From assembly GCA_003454835.1 (NCBI GenBank), contig DMTA01000147.1, positions 1-24,955 on the forward strand: DNA of 24,955 nt. The letters run 5' to 3'. A program made the position numbers and the translations under genes. Under the pieces are notes generated by a model that did not search any database, was not told the origin of the DNA, and saw nothing but the letters and a program-made list of their open reading frames with translations. Shown here one piece after another: positions 17,270 to 24,955 of the stretch. Position 1 is the first letter of the stretch. The number at the start of each line of letters is the position of its first letter. This DNA is from Achromobacter sp. (GTDB lineage Bacteria; Pseudomonadota; Gammaproteobacteria; Burkholderiales; Burkholderiaceae_B).

Positions 17270-18382
17270 ATGATTCCGATAGCACTTCCCAGCGCCAGTT
17301 TTTTCATCTTGCTTACCGCCGGCTTCTTCGCAGGACTGTTGCTGCTGGGATGGGGGCTGGTTCTGGCAATCAGCCGCGGCGCGCGGCGCACGGTTCGCAA
17401 ATACTGGAAGACGTCGGCGTTGCTGTGCGTGGTGCTTCTGGTGCCGTTCAGCTTCTACGCGTGGTTCCAGTCCATGATGTGGCAGCTCGAGCGGGAGATC
17501 GAACGCGGCGAAGCGGCACGCAATGTGACGTTGCAGCAGCCCACGACGGTAAGCGGCGTGACGATGCCTGCGGGGACGCGGTTGAAGCTGCAGGACGAAG
17601 GCAAGCTGGAAACCTACATCGAAGCCAGTTTTCCGCAAGCCGTGTCGATGCTGGGCGTGCAGGCGACGTGGGCGCGGCGATATCTCGATGCCGAATACGA
17701 AAAGGAAACCTATGCGCTGTTGGGCAGGCATCCGCGTTCGGTGATCCTGCGCGGCGCCGGCGTGCAGGAGGTGCAGGGCTGGCGTTGTGATGCCACGCGG
17801 GAAATCAAATTCGACGTGATGCCTGACGGCGCGATCAAGGCGTTCGAGGAGTGTGTGCTGGCGGAAGGCAACCTTGCCGGAGGCCTGGAGATTGCGCCGG
17901 GCGCCGTGCTGCGCGGGTCGGACGGCACCGTCTATACCGATGGGTCGCGCGATCCGGACCGTTGGCGGGTGGAAGTGAACGGCGAGACGGCCGTGCGGGT
18001 GTTCGGGCTGTATCTGAGCCGGCCCAGCTTATACCTGGATGCGTCGCGCGGCGTGCTGCGGGTTACGGATGCGGAACTGGCGTGCGGCACGCTGTTCGGT
18101 GGCCTCTCCTATGCTGCGGGTACGCAATTCAAGACGGCTCGGCGCAAGGCCGCGGGCGAGCTTGAACCGTATCCTGGCATCCTTGTCTTTTCGCCGTGGA
18201 ATGGACAGGCCGCCAAGCGGCCGGGACATGAGGACGTGCCCGAGGGGCAGTCCGTGATGCAGACGCTGCAGGGCGAGGTGATCGACATCGTGGAGAACGA
18301 AGCGGCGGGCGTGTTCCGCTTCGACACGTTCATCGTCGATGGCAAGGAGCCGGAACGCCCGGCGCGGGCGCGCTGCCCGTAG
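17270..18382 (+). CDS. Unrecognised membrane-anchored protein with degenerate beta-type repeats
   Basis: I do not recognise a named family. The 370 residues begin with two hydrophobic segments, at about 5-30 and 46-64, separated by a basic loop (SRGARRTVRKYWK). A short acidic helix (QLEREIERGEAAR) follows, and then a long soluble part. That part repeats a loose pattern of a beta segment followed by G-x-x-x-x-A/P-A/P-G and a polar strand. Examples are VSGVTMPAGTRLKL (about 90), LAGGLEIAPGAVLRG (about 205) and FGGLSYAAGTQFKT (about 280). The pattern suggests a stacked-strand fold, probably outside the cytoplasm if both helices span the membrane. Its start is divergent from the pilin promoter region, but no evidence ties it to fimbriae. 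The start codon has only a weak upstream GGAT. Confidence 0.75.
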   Translation: MIPIALPSASFFILLTAGFFAGLLLLGWGLVLAISRGARRTVRKYWKTSALLCVVLLVPFSFYAWFQSMMWQLEREIERGEAARNVTLQQPTTVSGVTMPAGTRLKLQDEGKLETYIEASFPQAVSMLGVQATWARRYLDAEYEKETYALLGRHPRSVILRGAGVQEVQGWRCDATREIKFDVMPDGAIKAFEECVLAEGNLAGGLEIAPGAVLRGSDGTVYTDGSRDPDRWRVEVNGETAVRVFGLYLSRPSLYLDASRGVLRVTDAELACGTLFGGLSYAAGTQFKTARRKAAGELEPYPGILVFSPWNGQAAKRPGHEDVPEGQSVMQTLQGEVIDIVENEAAGVFRFDTFIVDGKEPERPARARCP

Positions 18383-18394
18383 CCGATCGAGTCA

Positions 18395-18411
18395 GCTGCC
18401 GGCTTGGCAGC
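18395..18411. other. Short hairpin between convergent genes
   Basis: GCTGCC (18395-18400) pairs with GGCAGC (18406-18411) over a 5-base loop, and AGCCGATC is repeated on either side (18381-18388 and 18412-18419). It sits between the convergent genes ending at 18382 and 18455. No T-tract is present, so its value as a terminator is doubtful. Confidence 0.3.
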
Positions 18412-18454
18412 AGCCGATCTGATCCATAGCCGGCAGTATCAACAGCCGGTCGCA

Positions 18455-18907
18455 TCAGAAACCAATACCCCGCGCCATCAGCACCGCGAAGAGCGGCAGG
18501 AAGATGAACAGGTGCGAGGCGATCATTACCCAGCGCCGGGCGCGCTTGATCTCGGGCAGCGCGGGGACGAACTCCGGCTGCTGGCGGCGCTGCTTGGCCC
18601 AACGCAGGAACGTGAGCGTGGGCGGAATGGAACAGAGCGCGATGACGACGAAGAGCGAGATCTTGGCGTGGAACCAGGGATTGCTCATGTAGAACACGGC
18701 GCCCTTGGCGCCCAGGGTCAATCGCAGCACGCCGGTGACCAGGACCAGGATCGCGGACACGCCGTAAAGGCGGTCGTAGATGATCAGGCGTTTCACGCCG
18801 GCCGGCGTCAGGTCGGGCCGCAGCAGGACGGCTTCGGCGGTCAGGACCACCACCAGTACGAAGATCGCCAGGTAATGGAACCAGGCATACATTGCATCGG
18901 CCAGCAT
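18455..18907 (-). CDS. DUF2214-like integral membrane protein
   Basis: The 150-residue inner-membrane protein has four predicted helices, at about 7-27, 48-67, 83-102 and 126-147. Features include MYAWFHYLAIFVLVVVLTAEAVLL, YDRLYGVSAILVLVTGVLRL and NPWFHAKISLFV, the last with a His-Ala-Lys reminiscent of HemJ. This pattern fits the DUF2214 predicted membrane family, whose function is unknown. A TGGAGA about 6 bases before the ATG supports the start. It is convergent with the gene ending at 18382 and lies downstream of maeB behind a terminator, so it is likely its own unit. Confidence 0.8.
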   Translation of the reverse strand: MLADAMYAWFHYLAIFVLVVVLTAEAVLLRPDLTPAGVKRLIIYDRLYGVSAILVLVTGVLRLTLGAKGAVFYMSNPWFHAKISLFVVIALCSIPPTLTFLRWAKQRRQQPEFVPALPEIKRARRWVMIASHLFIFLPLFAVLMARGIGF

Positions 18908-18956
18908 GTCGTCTCCAGGTAAAGGACAAGCTAGGTTTTACCATCCCGAATGAAAA

Positions 18957-18980
18957 CGGGCGCCCCGTTGAGGGCGCCCG
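18957..18980 (-). terminator. Terminator downstream of maeB
   Basis: CGGGCGCCC (18957-18965) pairs perfectly with GGGCGCCCG (18972-18980) over a 6-base loop. On the minus strand the stem is followed by TTTTC. It starts 24 bases after the maeB stop, the expected place for its terminator. Confidence 0.8.
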
Positions 18981-19004
18981 CGTGTCTGCAACGAGACGGT
19001 GCGA

Positions 19005-21305
19005 TCAGCGGCGGCGATTCTTGGCTTCTTCCGCGGCTTCCTGCTGCGCATCCACCACGGCCAGCGCCGTCATGTTGACGATGCGGCGCACGGTGGCGCT
19101 GGTGGTCAGGATGTGCACGGGACGCGCGGCGCCCAGCAGGATCGGGCCCATCGCGACGCCATTGCTGCCGGTCATCTTCAGCATGTTGTACGTGATGTTG
19201 CCGGTGTCCAGATTGGGCATGACCAGGAGGTTGGCCGGGCCCTTCAGCGTGCTGTCGGGGTAGGCCAGGACGCGGATCTTTTCGGACAGGGCGGCGTCGG
19301 CGTGCATTTCGCCGTCGACTTCCAGGTCCGGCGCACGGTCCTGCACGATCTGGCGCGCGGCGGCCATCTTGCGCGACGATTCCGTGACGCGGCTGCCGAA
19401 GTTCGAGTGCGACAGCAGGGCAATCTTGGGCACCACGCCGAAACGCAGCATTTCGTCGGCGGCCTGGATGGTGATGCTGGCCACTTCGTCAGCCGACGGG
19501 TTTTCGTTGACGTGGGTGTCGGTGACGAACAGCGTCTGGTCGGGCAGCATCAGCACGTTCAGGGCGGCGTAGGTCTGGCCTTCCTTCTTGCCGATGATTT
19601 CGTCGATGTACTTGAGCTGGTTGTCGTACTTGCTGGCCACGCCGCACAGCAGCGCGTCGGCATCGCCACGGCGCAGCAGCATCGCGCCGATCAGCGTGTT
19701 GTGCTTGCGGATCATCGCCTTGGCGATGGCCGGCGTCACGCCTTCACGGCCCTTGAGCTGGTAGTACGCGTTCCACGTCTCGTTGAAGCGGCTGTCGTCT
19801 TCGGGATCGACGATCTCGAAGTGCTGGCCGGCAACAAGGCGCAGGCCGGCCTTCTGGATGCGCATCTCGATGACGGCGGGACGGCCAATCAGGATCGGGA
19901 ACGCCAGCTTTTCGTCAGCGACCGTCTGCACGGCGCGCAGGACGCGTTCGTCTTCGCCGTCGGCATAGATGACGCGCTTGGGCGCCTTCTTGGCCTGGGC
20001 GAACAGCGGGCGCATCAGCTGGCCCGAGTGGTACACGAAGCCCATCAGCTTCTGGCGGTAGGCTTCGATGTCCTCGATGGGGCGGGCAGCCACGCCGGAG
20101 TCGGCGGCGGCCTGCGCCACGGCCGGGGCGATCTGCACGATCAGACGCGGATCGAACGGCTTCGGGATGATGTACTCGGGGCCGAACGACAGTTCCTGGC
20201 CGGCGTAGGCGCGGGCGACTTCATCGTTCTGCTCGGCCTGCGCCAGATCGGCGATGGCCTTGACGCACGCCAGCTTCATTTCCTCGGTGATGCGCGAGGC
20301 GCCTGCATCCATGGCGCCGCGGAAGATGAAGGGGAAGCACAGGACGTTGTTGACCTGGTTCGGGTAGTCCGAGCGGCCGGTTGCGATGATGCAGTCCGGG
20401 CGTGCCGCCTTGGCGATTTCGGGGCGGATTTCAGGTTCCGGGTTAGCCAGGGCCAGGATCAGCGGACGGTCGGCCATGGTCTTGACCATGTCGGCGGTCA
20501 GCACGCCGGCGGTGGAGCAGCCCAGGAAAACATCGGCGCCGTTGACCACGTCGGCGAGCGTGCGCGCGTCGGTCTTCTGCGCGTAGCGCTTCTTGTTGGC
20601 TTCCATGTTCTCGTCGCGGCCGTCCCAGATGACGCCGCGCGAGTCCACCACGAAGATGTTTTCGCGCTTGATGCCCAGGTGAACCAGGAGGTCCAGGCAG
20701 GCGATGGCGGCAGCGCCAGCGCCCGAGCAAGCCAGCTTGACCGACCCGATGTCCTTGTTCACGACCTTGAGGCCGTTCAGGATCGCGGCTGACGAAATGA
20801 TGGCGGTGCCGTGCTGATCGTCGTGGAAGACGGGGATCTTCATGCGCTCGCGCAGCTTCTTCTCGATGTAGAAGCACTCGGGCGCCTTGATGTCTTCAAG
20901 GTTGACGCCGCCCAGCGTGGGTTCCAGCGCGGCAATGATGTCGACCAGCTTGTCCGGATCGTTTTCGGCGAGTTCGATGTCGAACACGTCGATGCCGGCA
21001 AATTTCTTGAACAGGCAACCCTTGCCTTCCATCACGGGCTTGGCGGCCAGCGGGCCGATGTTGCCCAGGCCCAGCACGGCGGTGCCGTTGGTGATCACGC
21101 CCACGAGGTTGCCGCGCGACGTGTACTTGGAGGCGGCGTCGTCGCCCTGGTCGAAAATGGCCATGCAAGCCGCAGCCACGCCGGGGGAGTAGGCCAGGGA
21201 CAGGTCGTCCTGGTTGGCCAGGGTCTTGGTCGGAGTGACCGAGATTTTGCCGGGAGTGGGATAGGCGTGGTAGTCCAACGCCAGTTTGGTGAGAGTTTCG
21301 TCCAT
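19005..21305 (-). CDS. maeB: NADP-dependent malic enzyme with phosphotransacetylase-like domain
   Basis: MaeB decarboxylates malate to pyruvate and makes NADPH. The 766 residues match the large MaeB class. The malic enzyme part (about 1-430) shows [10 protein letters not shown] with Tyr39, PVMEGK with Lys95, the metal site FHDDQHGTA (160-168), and the nucleotide fold [10 protein letters not shown] (193-202). From about 435 to 755 it continues as a phosphate acetyl/butyryltransferase-like domain ([28 protein letters not shown]), which in MaeB proteins is regulatory and not known to be catalytic. The start [13 protein letters not shown] at 21305 fits family N-termini; an in-frame Met at 21416 would add 37 unlikely residues. 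The Shine-Dalgarno site is weak. It lies 240 bases downstream of the AceE-like gene, separated by a hairpin. Confidence 0.94.
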   Translation of the reverse strand: MDETLTKLALDYHAYPTPGKISVTPTKTLANQDDLSLAYSPGVAAACMAIFDQGDDAASKYTSRGNLVGVITNGTAVLGLGNIGPLAAKPVMEGKGCLFKKFAGIDVFDIELAENDPDKLVDIIAALEPTLGGVNLEDIKAPECFYIEKKLRERMKIPVFHDDQHGTAIISSAAILNGLKVVNKDIGSVKLACSGAGAAAIACLDLLVHLGIKRENIFVVDSRGVIWDGRDENMEANKKRYAQKTDARTLADVVNGADVFLGCSTAGVLTADMVKTMADRPLILALANPEPEIRPEIAKAARPDCIIATGRSDYPNQVNNVLCFPFIFRGAMDAGASRITEEMKLACVKAIADLAQAEQNDEVARAYAGQELSFGPEYIIPKPFDPRLIVQIAPAVAQAAADSGVAARPIEDIEAYRQKLMGFVYHSGQLMRPLFAQAKKAPKRVIYADGEDERVLRAVQTVADEKLAFPILIGRPAVIEMRIQKAGLRLVAGQHFEIVDPEDDSRFNETWNAYYQLKGREGVTPAIAKAMIRKHNTLIGAMLLRRGDADALLCGVASKYDNQLKYIDEIIGKKEGQTYAALNVLMLPDQTLFVTDTHVNENPSADEVASITIQAADEMLRFGVVPKIALLSHSNFGSRVTESSRKMAAARQIVQDRAPDLEVDGEMHADAALSEKIRVLAYPDSTLKGPANLLVMPNLDTGNITYNMLKMTGSNGVAMGPILLGAARPVHILTTSATVRRIVNMTALAVVDAQQEAAEEAKNRRR

Positions 21306-21364
21306 GGGATCGGGGCCTGAAAGGGCTATCGGAAAAAGACAGGGATGAGAAAAACGGGGATGCC

Positions 21365-21396
21365 AAAAGGCGGGCTCGCGGCCCGCCGTATTTTTT
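21365..21396 (-). terminator. Terminator-like hairpin between the AceE-type gene and maeB
   Basis: GGCGGGC (21369-21375) pairs with GCCCGCC (21381-21387) over a 5-base loop. The flanks are AAAA (21365-21368) and TTTTTT (21391-21396) on the plus strand. On the minus strand TTTT follows the stem directly. It lies about 150 bases past the stop of the upstream gene and about 60 before the maeB ATG. It could end the E1 transcript, or lie in the maeB leader and attenuate it. Confidence 0.6.
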
Positions 21397-21544
21397 GCGA
21401 AATGCTTAGGGAACACCCGTATTTCAACAGAAAGCGCGGGTGCTTGGTTGCTGCACTGCAGCGAGCGTTCGCTTTGGTTGGCTTTTAATCAAGCAAACGC
21501 GTGCGCTGCGTCAGACCGATGGATGAGGTTTGTTGGGCGATGGG

Positions 21545-24232
21545 TCAGATTTCCCAGGGCGGCGCCTGGCGGCTGCCGGCATTCAGCGACTCGCGCAGCG
21601 CGCGCGTGTCGTCCTGCCTGCCGAGGCTGTCCAGGGCGTACAGGACAATCCAATCCGCGCTGACCTCGAAGAAATCGCGCAACCTTGCCCGAGTGTCGCT
21701 GCGCCCGAACCCGTCGGTGCCGAGCGTGCGGTAGGGCGCGGGCACGTATGCGCGGATCTGTTCAGGCACGGCGCGCACGTAGTCGCTGGCGCCGATCACC
21801 GGCGCGTCGCTGCCGCCCAGGCACGCGCGCACCCAGTCCTGATCATCGGGCGCGTCCAGGCCCAGCACGCGCGCGCGCTCGGCCTGGCGGCCGCTGCGGG
21901 CCAGCTCCGAGAAGCTGGTCACGCTCCAGACCTCGGCATCCACGCCGAATTCGTCCTGCAGGCGCGTGGCGGCCATCTCCGCTTCGCGCAGCATCGGGCC
22001 GGCGCCCAGAAGACGGACCTGCGCCTTGTCCCGCGCGGGCCGAAGCCGGTACAGACCGCGCAGGATGCCTTCGCGCGTGGCCGGATCCTCGGGCATGCCG
22101 GGCTGCGCCAGGTTTTCGTTCGTGACGGTCAGGTAGAAGAATTCGTCGCGTTGTTCATCCAGCATGCGGCGCATGCCGTGTTCGACGATGACGGCGACCT
22201 CGTAGGCGTAGGCCGGGTCGTAGGCGCGGCAGTTGGGTACGGTGGCGGCCATGATGTGGCTGGAGCCGTCCTGGTGTTGCAGCCCCTCGCCGCCCAGCGT
22301 CGTGCGGCCCGACGTGGCGCCGATCAGGAAGCCCCGGGCGCGCTGGTCGGCGGCGGCCCAGATCAGGTCCCCGATGCGCTGGAATCCGAACATCGAGTAA
22401 TAGATATAGAAGGGCAGCATCGGCAGACCGTTGACCGAATAGCTGGTGCCGGCCGCGGTCCATGACGAGATCGCGCCGGCTTCGGTGATGCCTTCTTCGA
22501 GGATCTGGCCGTCGCGGGCTTCGCGGTAGTACAGCACCGAGCCGATGTCCTCGGGCTCGTAGAGCTGGCCCTGCGCGGAATAGATGCCGATCTGCCGGAA
22601 CAGGTTGGCCATGCCGAAGGTGCGGGCTTCATCCGCCACGATGGGCACGATGCGCGGACCCACGGTGGCGTCCTTGAGCAGCGCGGTGAGCATGCGCACG
22701 ATGGCCATCGTGGACGACATTTCCTTGCCGTCGGCCGCCAGGGCGAAGCGCGCCCACTGGTCCGCATTGGGGGGCGCAAGCCGCGGGGCTTCGGCATTGC
22801 GGCGCGGGATGTAGCCGCCCAGCGCGGCGCGACGCGCCTGCAGGTGGCGCATCTCGGCGCTTTCGTCGGCGGGTCGGTAGAACTTGAGCGCCAGGCAGTC
22901 GGCGTCGGAGATCGGCAGTGCGAAGCGGTCGCGGAAGGCGAGCAGCGCCTCGTCGTCCAGCTTTTTCTGCTGGTGGGTCGTCATCTTGCCCTGGCCGGCC
23001 GTTCCCATGCCGAATCCCTTTTTGGTCTGCGCGAGGATGACGGTGGGCTGGCCGCGGTGGCGCGCCGCGCGGTGGTAGGCCGCGTGGATCTTCACCATGT
23101 CGTGGCCGCCTCGGCTCAGGCGGTCGATGGCCTCGTCGGACCAGTCGGCCACCAGTGCGGCCAGTTCGGGATTCTGGTTGAAGAAGTGGGCGCGGTTGAA
23201 GGCGCCATCGTTGGCCGCGAAGGTCTGGAATTGGCCGTCCACCGTGTTGGCAAAGGCGCGGGCCAATGCGCCGCCCGTGTCCCGGCGCAGCAGCGCGTCC
23301 CAATCGCTGCCCCAGACCAGCTTGATGACGTTCCAGCCGGCACCCGCATACAGGGTTTCCAGTTCGTCGATGATGCGGCCGTTGCCGCGCACCGGGCCGT
23401 CCAGGCGCTGCAGGTTGCAGTTGACGACGAAGATCAGGTTGTCGAGCTTTTCGCGGGCGGCCAGCGTGAGCGCCGCGATGGATTCTGGCTCGTCCATTTC
23501 GCCGTCGCCGAAGATGCCCCACACCTTGCGGTCGCCGCCGGGCACCAGCGAGCGATGCTCCAGGTAGCGCATGAAGCGCGCCTGGTAGATCGCGTTGATG
23601 GGGCCGATGCCCATGGAGCCAGTGGGGAACTGCCAGAAGTCCGGCATCAGCCACGGGTGGGGATAGGACGACAAACCCCGCAGGCCGCGCGTGGTGGCGG
23701 TGATTTCCTGACGGAAGTGCGCCAGGTCGTCTTCGCCCAGAAAGCCTTCAAGGAAGGCGCGCGCGTAGACGCCGGGCGCCGAGTGCGGCTGCATGTAGAC
23801 GATGTCGCCGGGATTGCCGTCCGCTCGCGCCCGAAAGAAGTGGTTGAAGCCGACCTCAAACAGGTCGGCGGCCGACGCGTAGCTGGCGATGTGGCCGCCG
23901 AGTTCGCCATGCGCCTGGTTGGCGCGCACCACCATCGCCAGCGCGTTCCAGCGGTTGATGCGGGCGATACGTTCTTCGACGGCCAGATTGCCGGGGAAGG
24001 GCGGTTCCTGGTCGGCGGGAATGGTGTTCAGGTAGGCGGTGCGGGTCTGGCTGTTGGCGCGCAGGCCGAGCGAGGCGGCATGGCCCAGCACGCTGTCCAG
24101 CACATAGCCGGCACGATCTGCCCCGTCCGCCTCCAGCAGAGACTGCAGCGCTTCGCGCCATTCGGCGGTTTCTGCGGGATCGGCATCGTCTTGGCGGGCC
24201 GTTGCGGAAAGAGGCTGGCGAGGGTCGAGCAT
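21545..24232 (-). CDS. AceE-type homodimeric 2-oxoacid dehydrogenase E1, orphan paralogue
   Basis: The 895-residue thiamine-diphosphate enzyme is closely related to pyruvate dehydrogenase E1 AceE. It carries the ThDP/Mg motif with GDGEMDEPES (242-251) and NCN (271-273), His150 in MQPHSAPGVYARAF, a catalytic-loop His in KMTTHQQKK, the ADEARTFGMANLFRQ segment with the catalytic Glu, and GLQHQDGSSH. No E2 (aceF) or E3 (lpd) gene is adjacent, which is unusual for the housekeeping aceE. The QPHSAPG variant of the usual QGHSSPG recalls, from memory, the AceE paralogue group that includes MdeB of Pseudomonas putida, linked to 2-oxobutyrate breakdown. The substrate may therefore be 2-oxobutyrate or another 2-oxoacid, not pyruvate. 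AGGAG lies 10 bases before the ATG. Confidence 0.9.
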   Translation of the reverse strand: MLDPRQPLSATARQDDADPAETAEWREALQSLLEADGADRAGYVLDSVLGHAASLGLRANSQTRTAYLNTIPADQEPPFPGNLAVEERIARINRWNALAMVVRANQAHGELGGHIASYASAADLFEVGFNHFFRARADGNPGDIVYMQPHSAPGVYARAFLEGFLGEDDLAHFRQEITATTRGLRGLSSYPHPWLMPDFWQFPTGSMGIGPINAIYQARFMRYLEHRSLVPGGDRKVWGIFGDGEMDEPESIAALTLAAREKLDNLIFVVNCNLQRLDGPVRGNGRIIDELETLYAGAGWNVIKLVWGSDWDALLRRDTGGALARAFANTVDGQFQTFAANDGAFNRAHFFNQNPELAALVADWSDEAIDRLSRGGHDMVKIHAAYHRAARHRGQPTVILAQTKKGFGMGTAGQGKMTTHQQKKLDDEALLAFRDRFALPISDADCLALKFYRPADESAEMRHLQARRAALGGYIPRRNAEAPRLAPPNADQWARFALAADGKEMSSTMAIVRMLTALLKDATVGPRIVPIVADEARTFGMANLFRQIGIYSAQGQLYEPEDIGSVLYYREARDGQILEEGITEAGAISSWTAAGTSYSVNGLPMLPFYIYYSMFGFQRIGDLIWAAADQRARGFLIGATSGRTTLGGEGLQHQDGSSHIMAATVPNCRAYDPAYAYEVAVIVEHGMRRMLDEQRDEFFYLTVTNENLAQPGMPEDPATREGILRGLYRLRPARDKAQVRLLGAGPMLREAEMAATRLQDEFGVDAEVWSVTSFSELARSGRQAERARVLGLDAPDDQDWVRACLGGSDAPVIGASDYVRAVPEQIRAYVPAPYRTLGTDGFGRSDTRARLRDFFEVSADWIVLYALDSLGRQDDTRALRESLNAGSRQAPPWEI

Positions 24233-24411
24233 GGTGAGTCGTCTCCTGTTTTTATTCCCATGCTAGACCCATGCGGCAGGCATGAGGCATCGAAATTCCA
24301 AGGCAAATCCGGCGCTTTCAGCATAATCTTTCGCCAGGGTCCCCCGCCACGGCAGGTTCTACCGCCGCCTCGTGCTTACGGCTGGTGACCACGGGGTGGA
24401 CGGCCAGGCGC

Positions 24412-24417
24412 TAGAAT
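24412..24417 (+). promoter_or_regulatory. Possible -10 box of the OPT transporter gene
   Basis: TAGAAT matches the -10 consensus at five of six positions and lies 27 bases before the ATG at 24444. No matching -35 is seen at normal spacing. The rest of the divergent gap (24233-24443) shows nothing else I can support. Confidence 0.28.
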
Positions 24418-24443
24418 TCGCGGCTATCAATAGGGAGAAACCC

Positions 24444-24955
24444 ATGACTGAGCCCATCCGCGTTCCGCCGGAGGCCACGCTGCCGGAGCTGACGTTCCGC
24501 GGCGTGCTGCTCGGCGCGCTGATCACCGTCATCTTCACGGCCTCGAACGTATTCCTGGGGCTGAAGGTCGGCCTGACGTTCTCCTCCGCCATCCCGGCGG
24601 CGGTGATCTCGATGTCGGTCCTTCGCATGTTCAAGGACGCCAACATCCTTGAAAACAACATGGTGCAGACGCAGGCCTCGGCGGCCGGCACGCTGTCGGC
24701 CATCATCTTCATCCTGCCGGCGCTGGTGATGATGGGCCACTGGCAGGGCTTTCCGTTCTGGCAGACGCTGGGCATCTGCGCGGCCGGCGGCATGCTGGGC
24801 GTGATGTTCACCATTCCGCTGCGTCACGTGATGGTGGTGCAGAGCAATTTGCCTTATCCGGAAGGCGTGGCGGCGGCGGAGATTCTGCGGGTCGGCAGCG
24901 CCGAGCGCGCGCAGGACGAGCCGCAGACGGTTGCGGCGGCGCAGGATGCGCCACC
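24444..24955 (+). CDS. OPT-family oligopeptide transporter, 5' part
   Basis: A frame open from 24444 to the window end (170 codons, no stop) encodes the N-terminal quarter or so of an inner-membrane OPT transporter. Three family hallmarks are visible in order: NVFLGLKVGLTFSSAIPAAVIS (about 34-55), ENNMVQTQASAAGTLS (about 71-86) and SNLPYPEGVAAAEILRVG (about 135-152). At least four hydrophobic helices are present. OPT proteins move oligopeptides, or in some branches metal-siderophore complexes; the substrate here is not predictable. AGGGAG precedes the ATG by about 6 bases. It is divergent from the E1 gene. Confidence 0.9.
   Translation, partial: MTEPIRVPPEATLPELTFRGVLLGALITVIFTASNVFLGLKVGLTFSSAIPAAVISMSVLRMFKDANILENNMVQTQASAAGTLSAIIFILPALVMMGHWQGFPFWQTLGICAAGGMLGVMFTIPLRHVMVVQSNLPYPEGVAAAEILRVGSAERAQDEPQTVAAAQDAP

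Noticed and set aside
22844..24388. 514-codon open frame on the plus strand opposite the E1 gene
   Set aside because: Its composition is shadow-like, and the opposite strand encodes a full, motif-complete E1.

Overview
The window is GC-rich and densely packed. Its proteins look betaproteobacterial, of the Burkholderiales/Alcaligenaceae type (Bordetella or Achromobacter). The pointers are the gene set gntR-sdhCDAB-sdhE-gltA beside a divergent mdh, the prpBCD set, a hemJ-type protoporphyrinogen oxidase, and a chaperone/usher fimbrial cluster laid out like Bordetella fim loci. The genus is inferred from protein character; no rRNA or tRNA is present.

Layout, left to right. (a) 1-582: the 5' end of an unidentified gene leaving the window, and hemJ, both on the minus strand. 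(b) 768-4467: prpB, prpC and prpD on the minus strand, coding for methylisocitrate lyase, 2-methylcitrate synthase and 2-methylcitrate dehydratase of propionate breakdown. (c) 4727-5716: mdh on the minus strand, then a 332-base divergent control region. (d) 6049-11899: a GntR/UTRA regulator, sdhCDAB, sdhE and gltA on the plus strand, closed by a strong terminator. (e) 11995-17100: a minus-strand fimbrial operon in the order pilin, chaperone, usher, two-domain tip adhesin. (f) 17270-18382: an unrecognised two-helix membrane protein, divergent from the fimbrial operon. (g) 18455-18907: a DUF2214-like membrane protein on the minus strand. (h) 19005-24232: maeB (malic enzyme with a phosphotransacetylase-like domain) and an orphan AceE-type 2-oxoacid dehydrogenase E1, both minus. 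(i) 24444 to the end: the start of an OPT-family oligopeptide transporter on the plus strand.

Most of the window is central carbon metabolism around the C4 acids. PrpC condenses propionyl-CoA with oxaloacetate, and PrpD and PrpB release pyruvate and succinate. SDH and Mdh (with fumarase encoded elsewhere) return succinate to oxaloacetate, GltA uses oxaloacetate with acetyl-CoA, and MaeB drains malate to pyruvate. The orphan E1 resembles the paralogue group that acts on 2-oxobutyrate. If so, it would make propionyl-CoA and supply the prp pathway; this is inference. The fimbrial operon is functionally foreign to this block and may be an insertion.

I found no CRISPR array, transposase, integrase, tRNA or rRNA. 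Nothing here looks like a wholly new system. The less explained items are the palindrome between mdh and gntR, the orphan E1, the unknown gene at 17270, a perfect 16-bp tandem duplication over the prpC stop codon, and several short intergenic repeats and hairpins.
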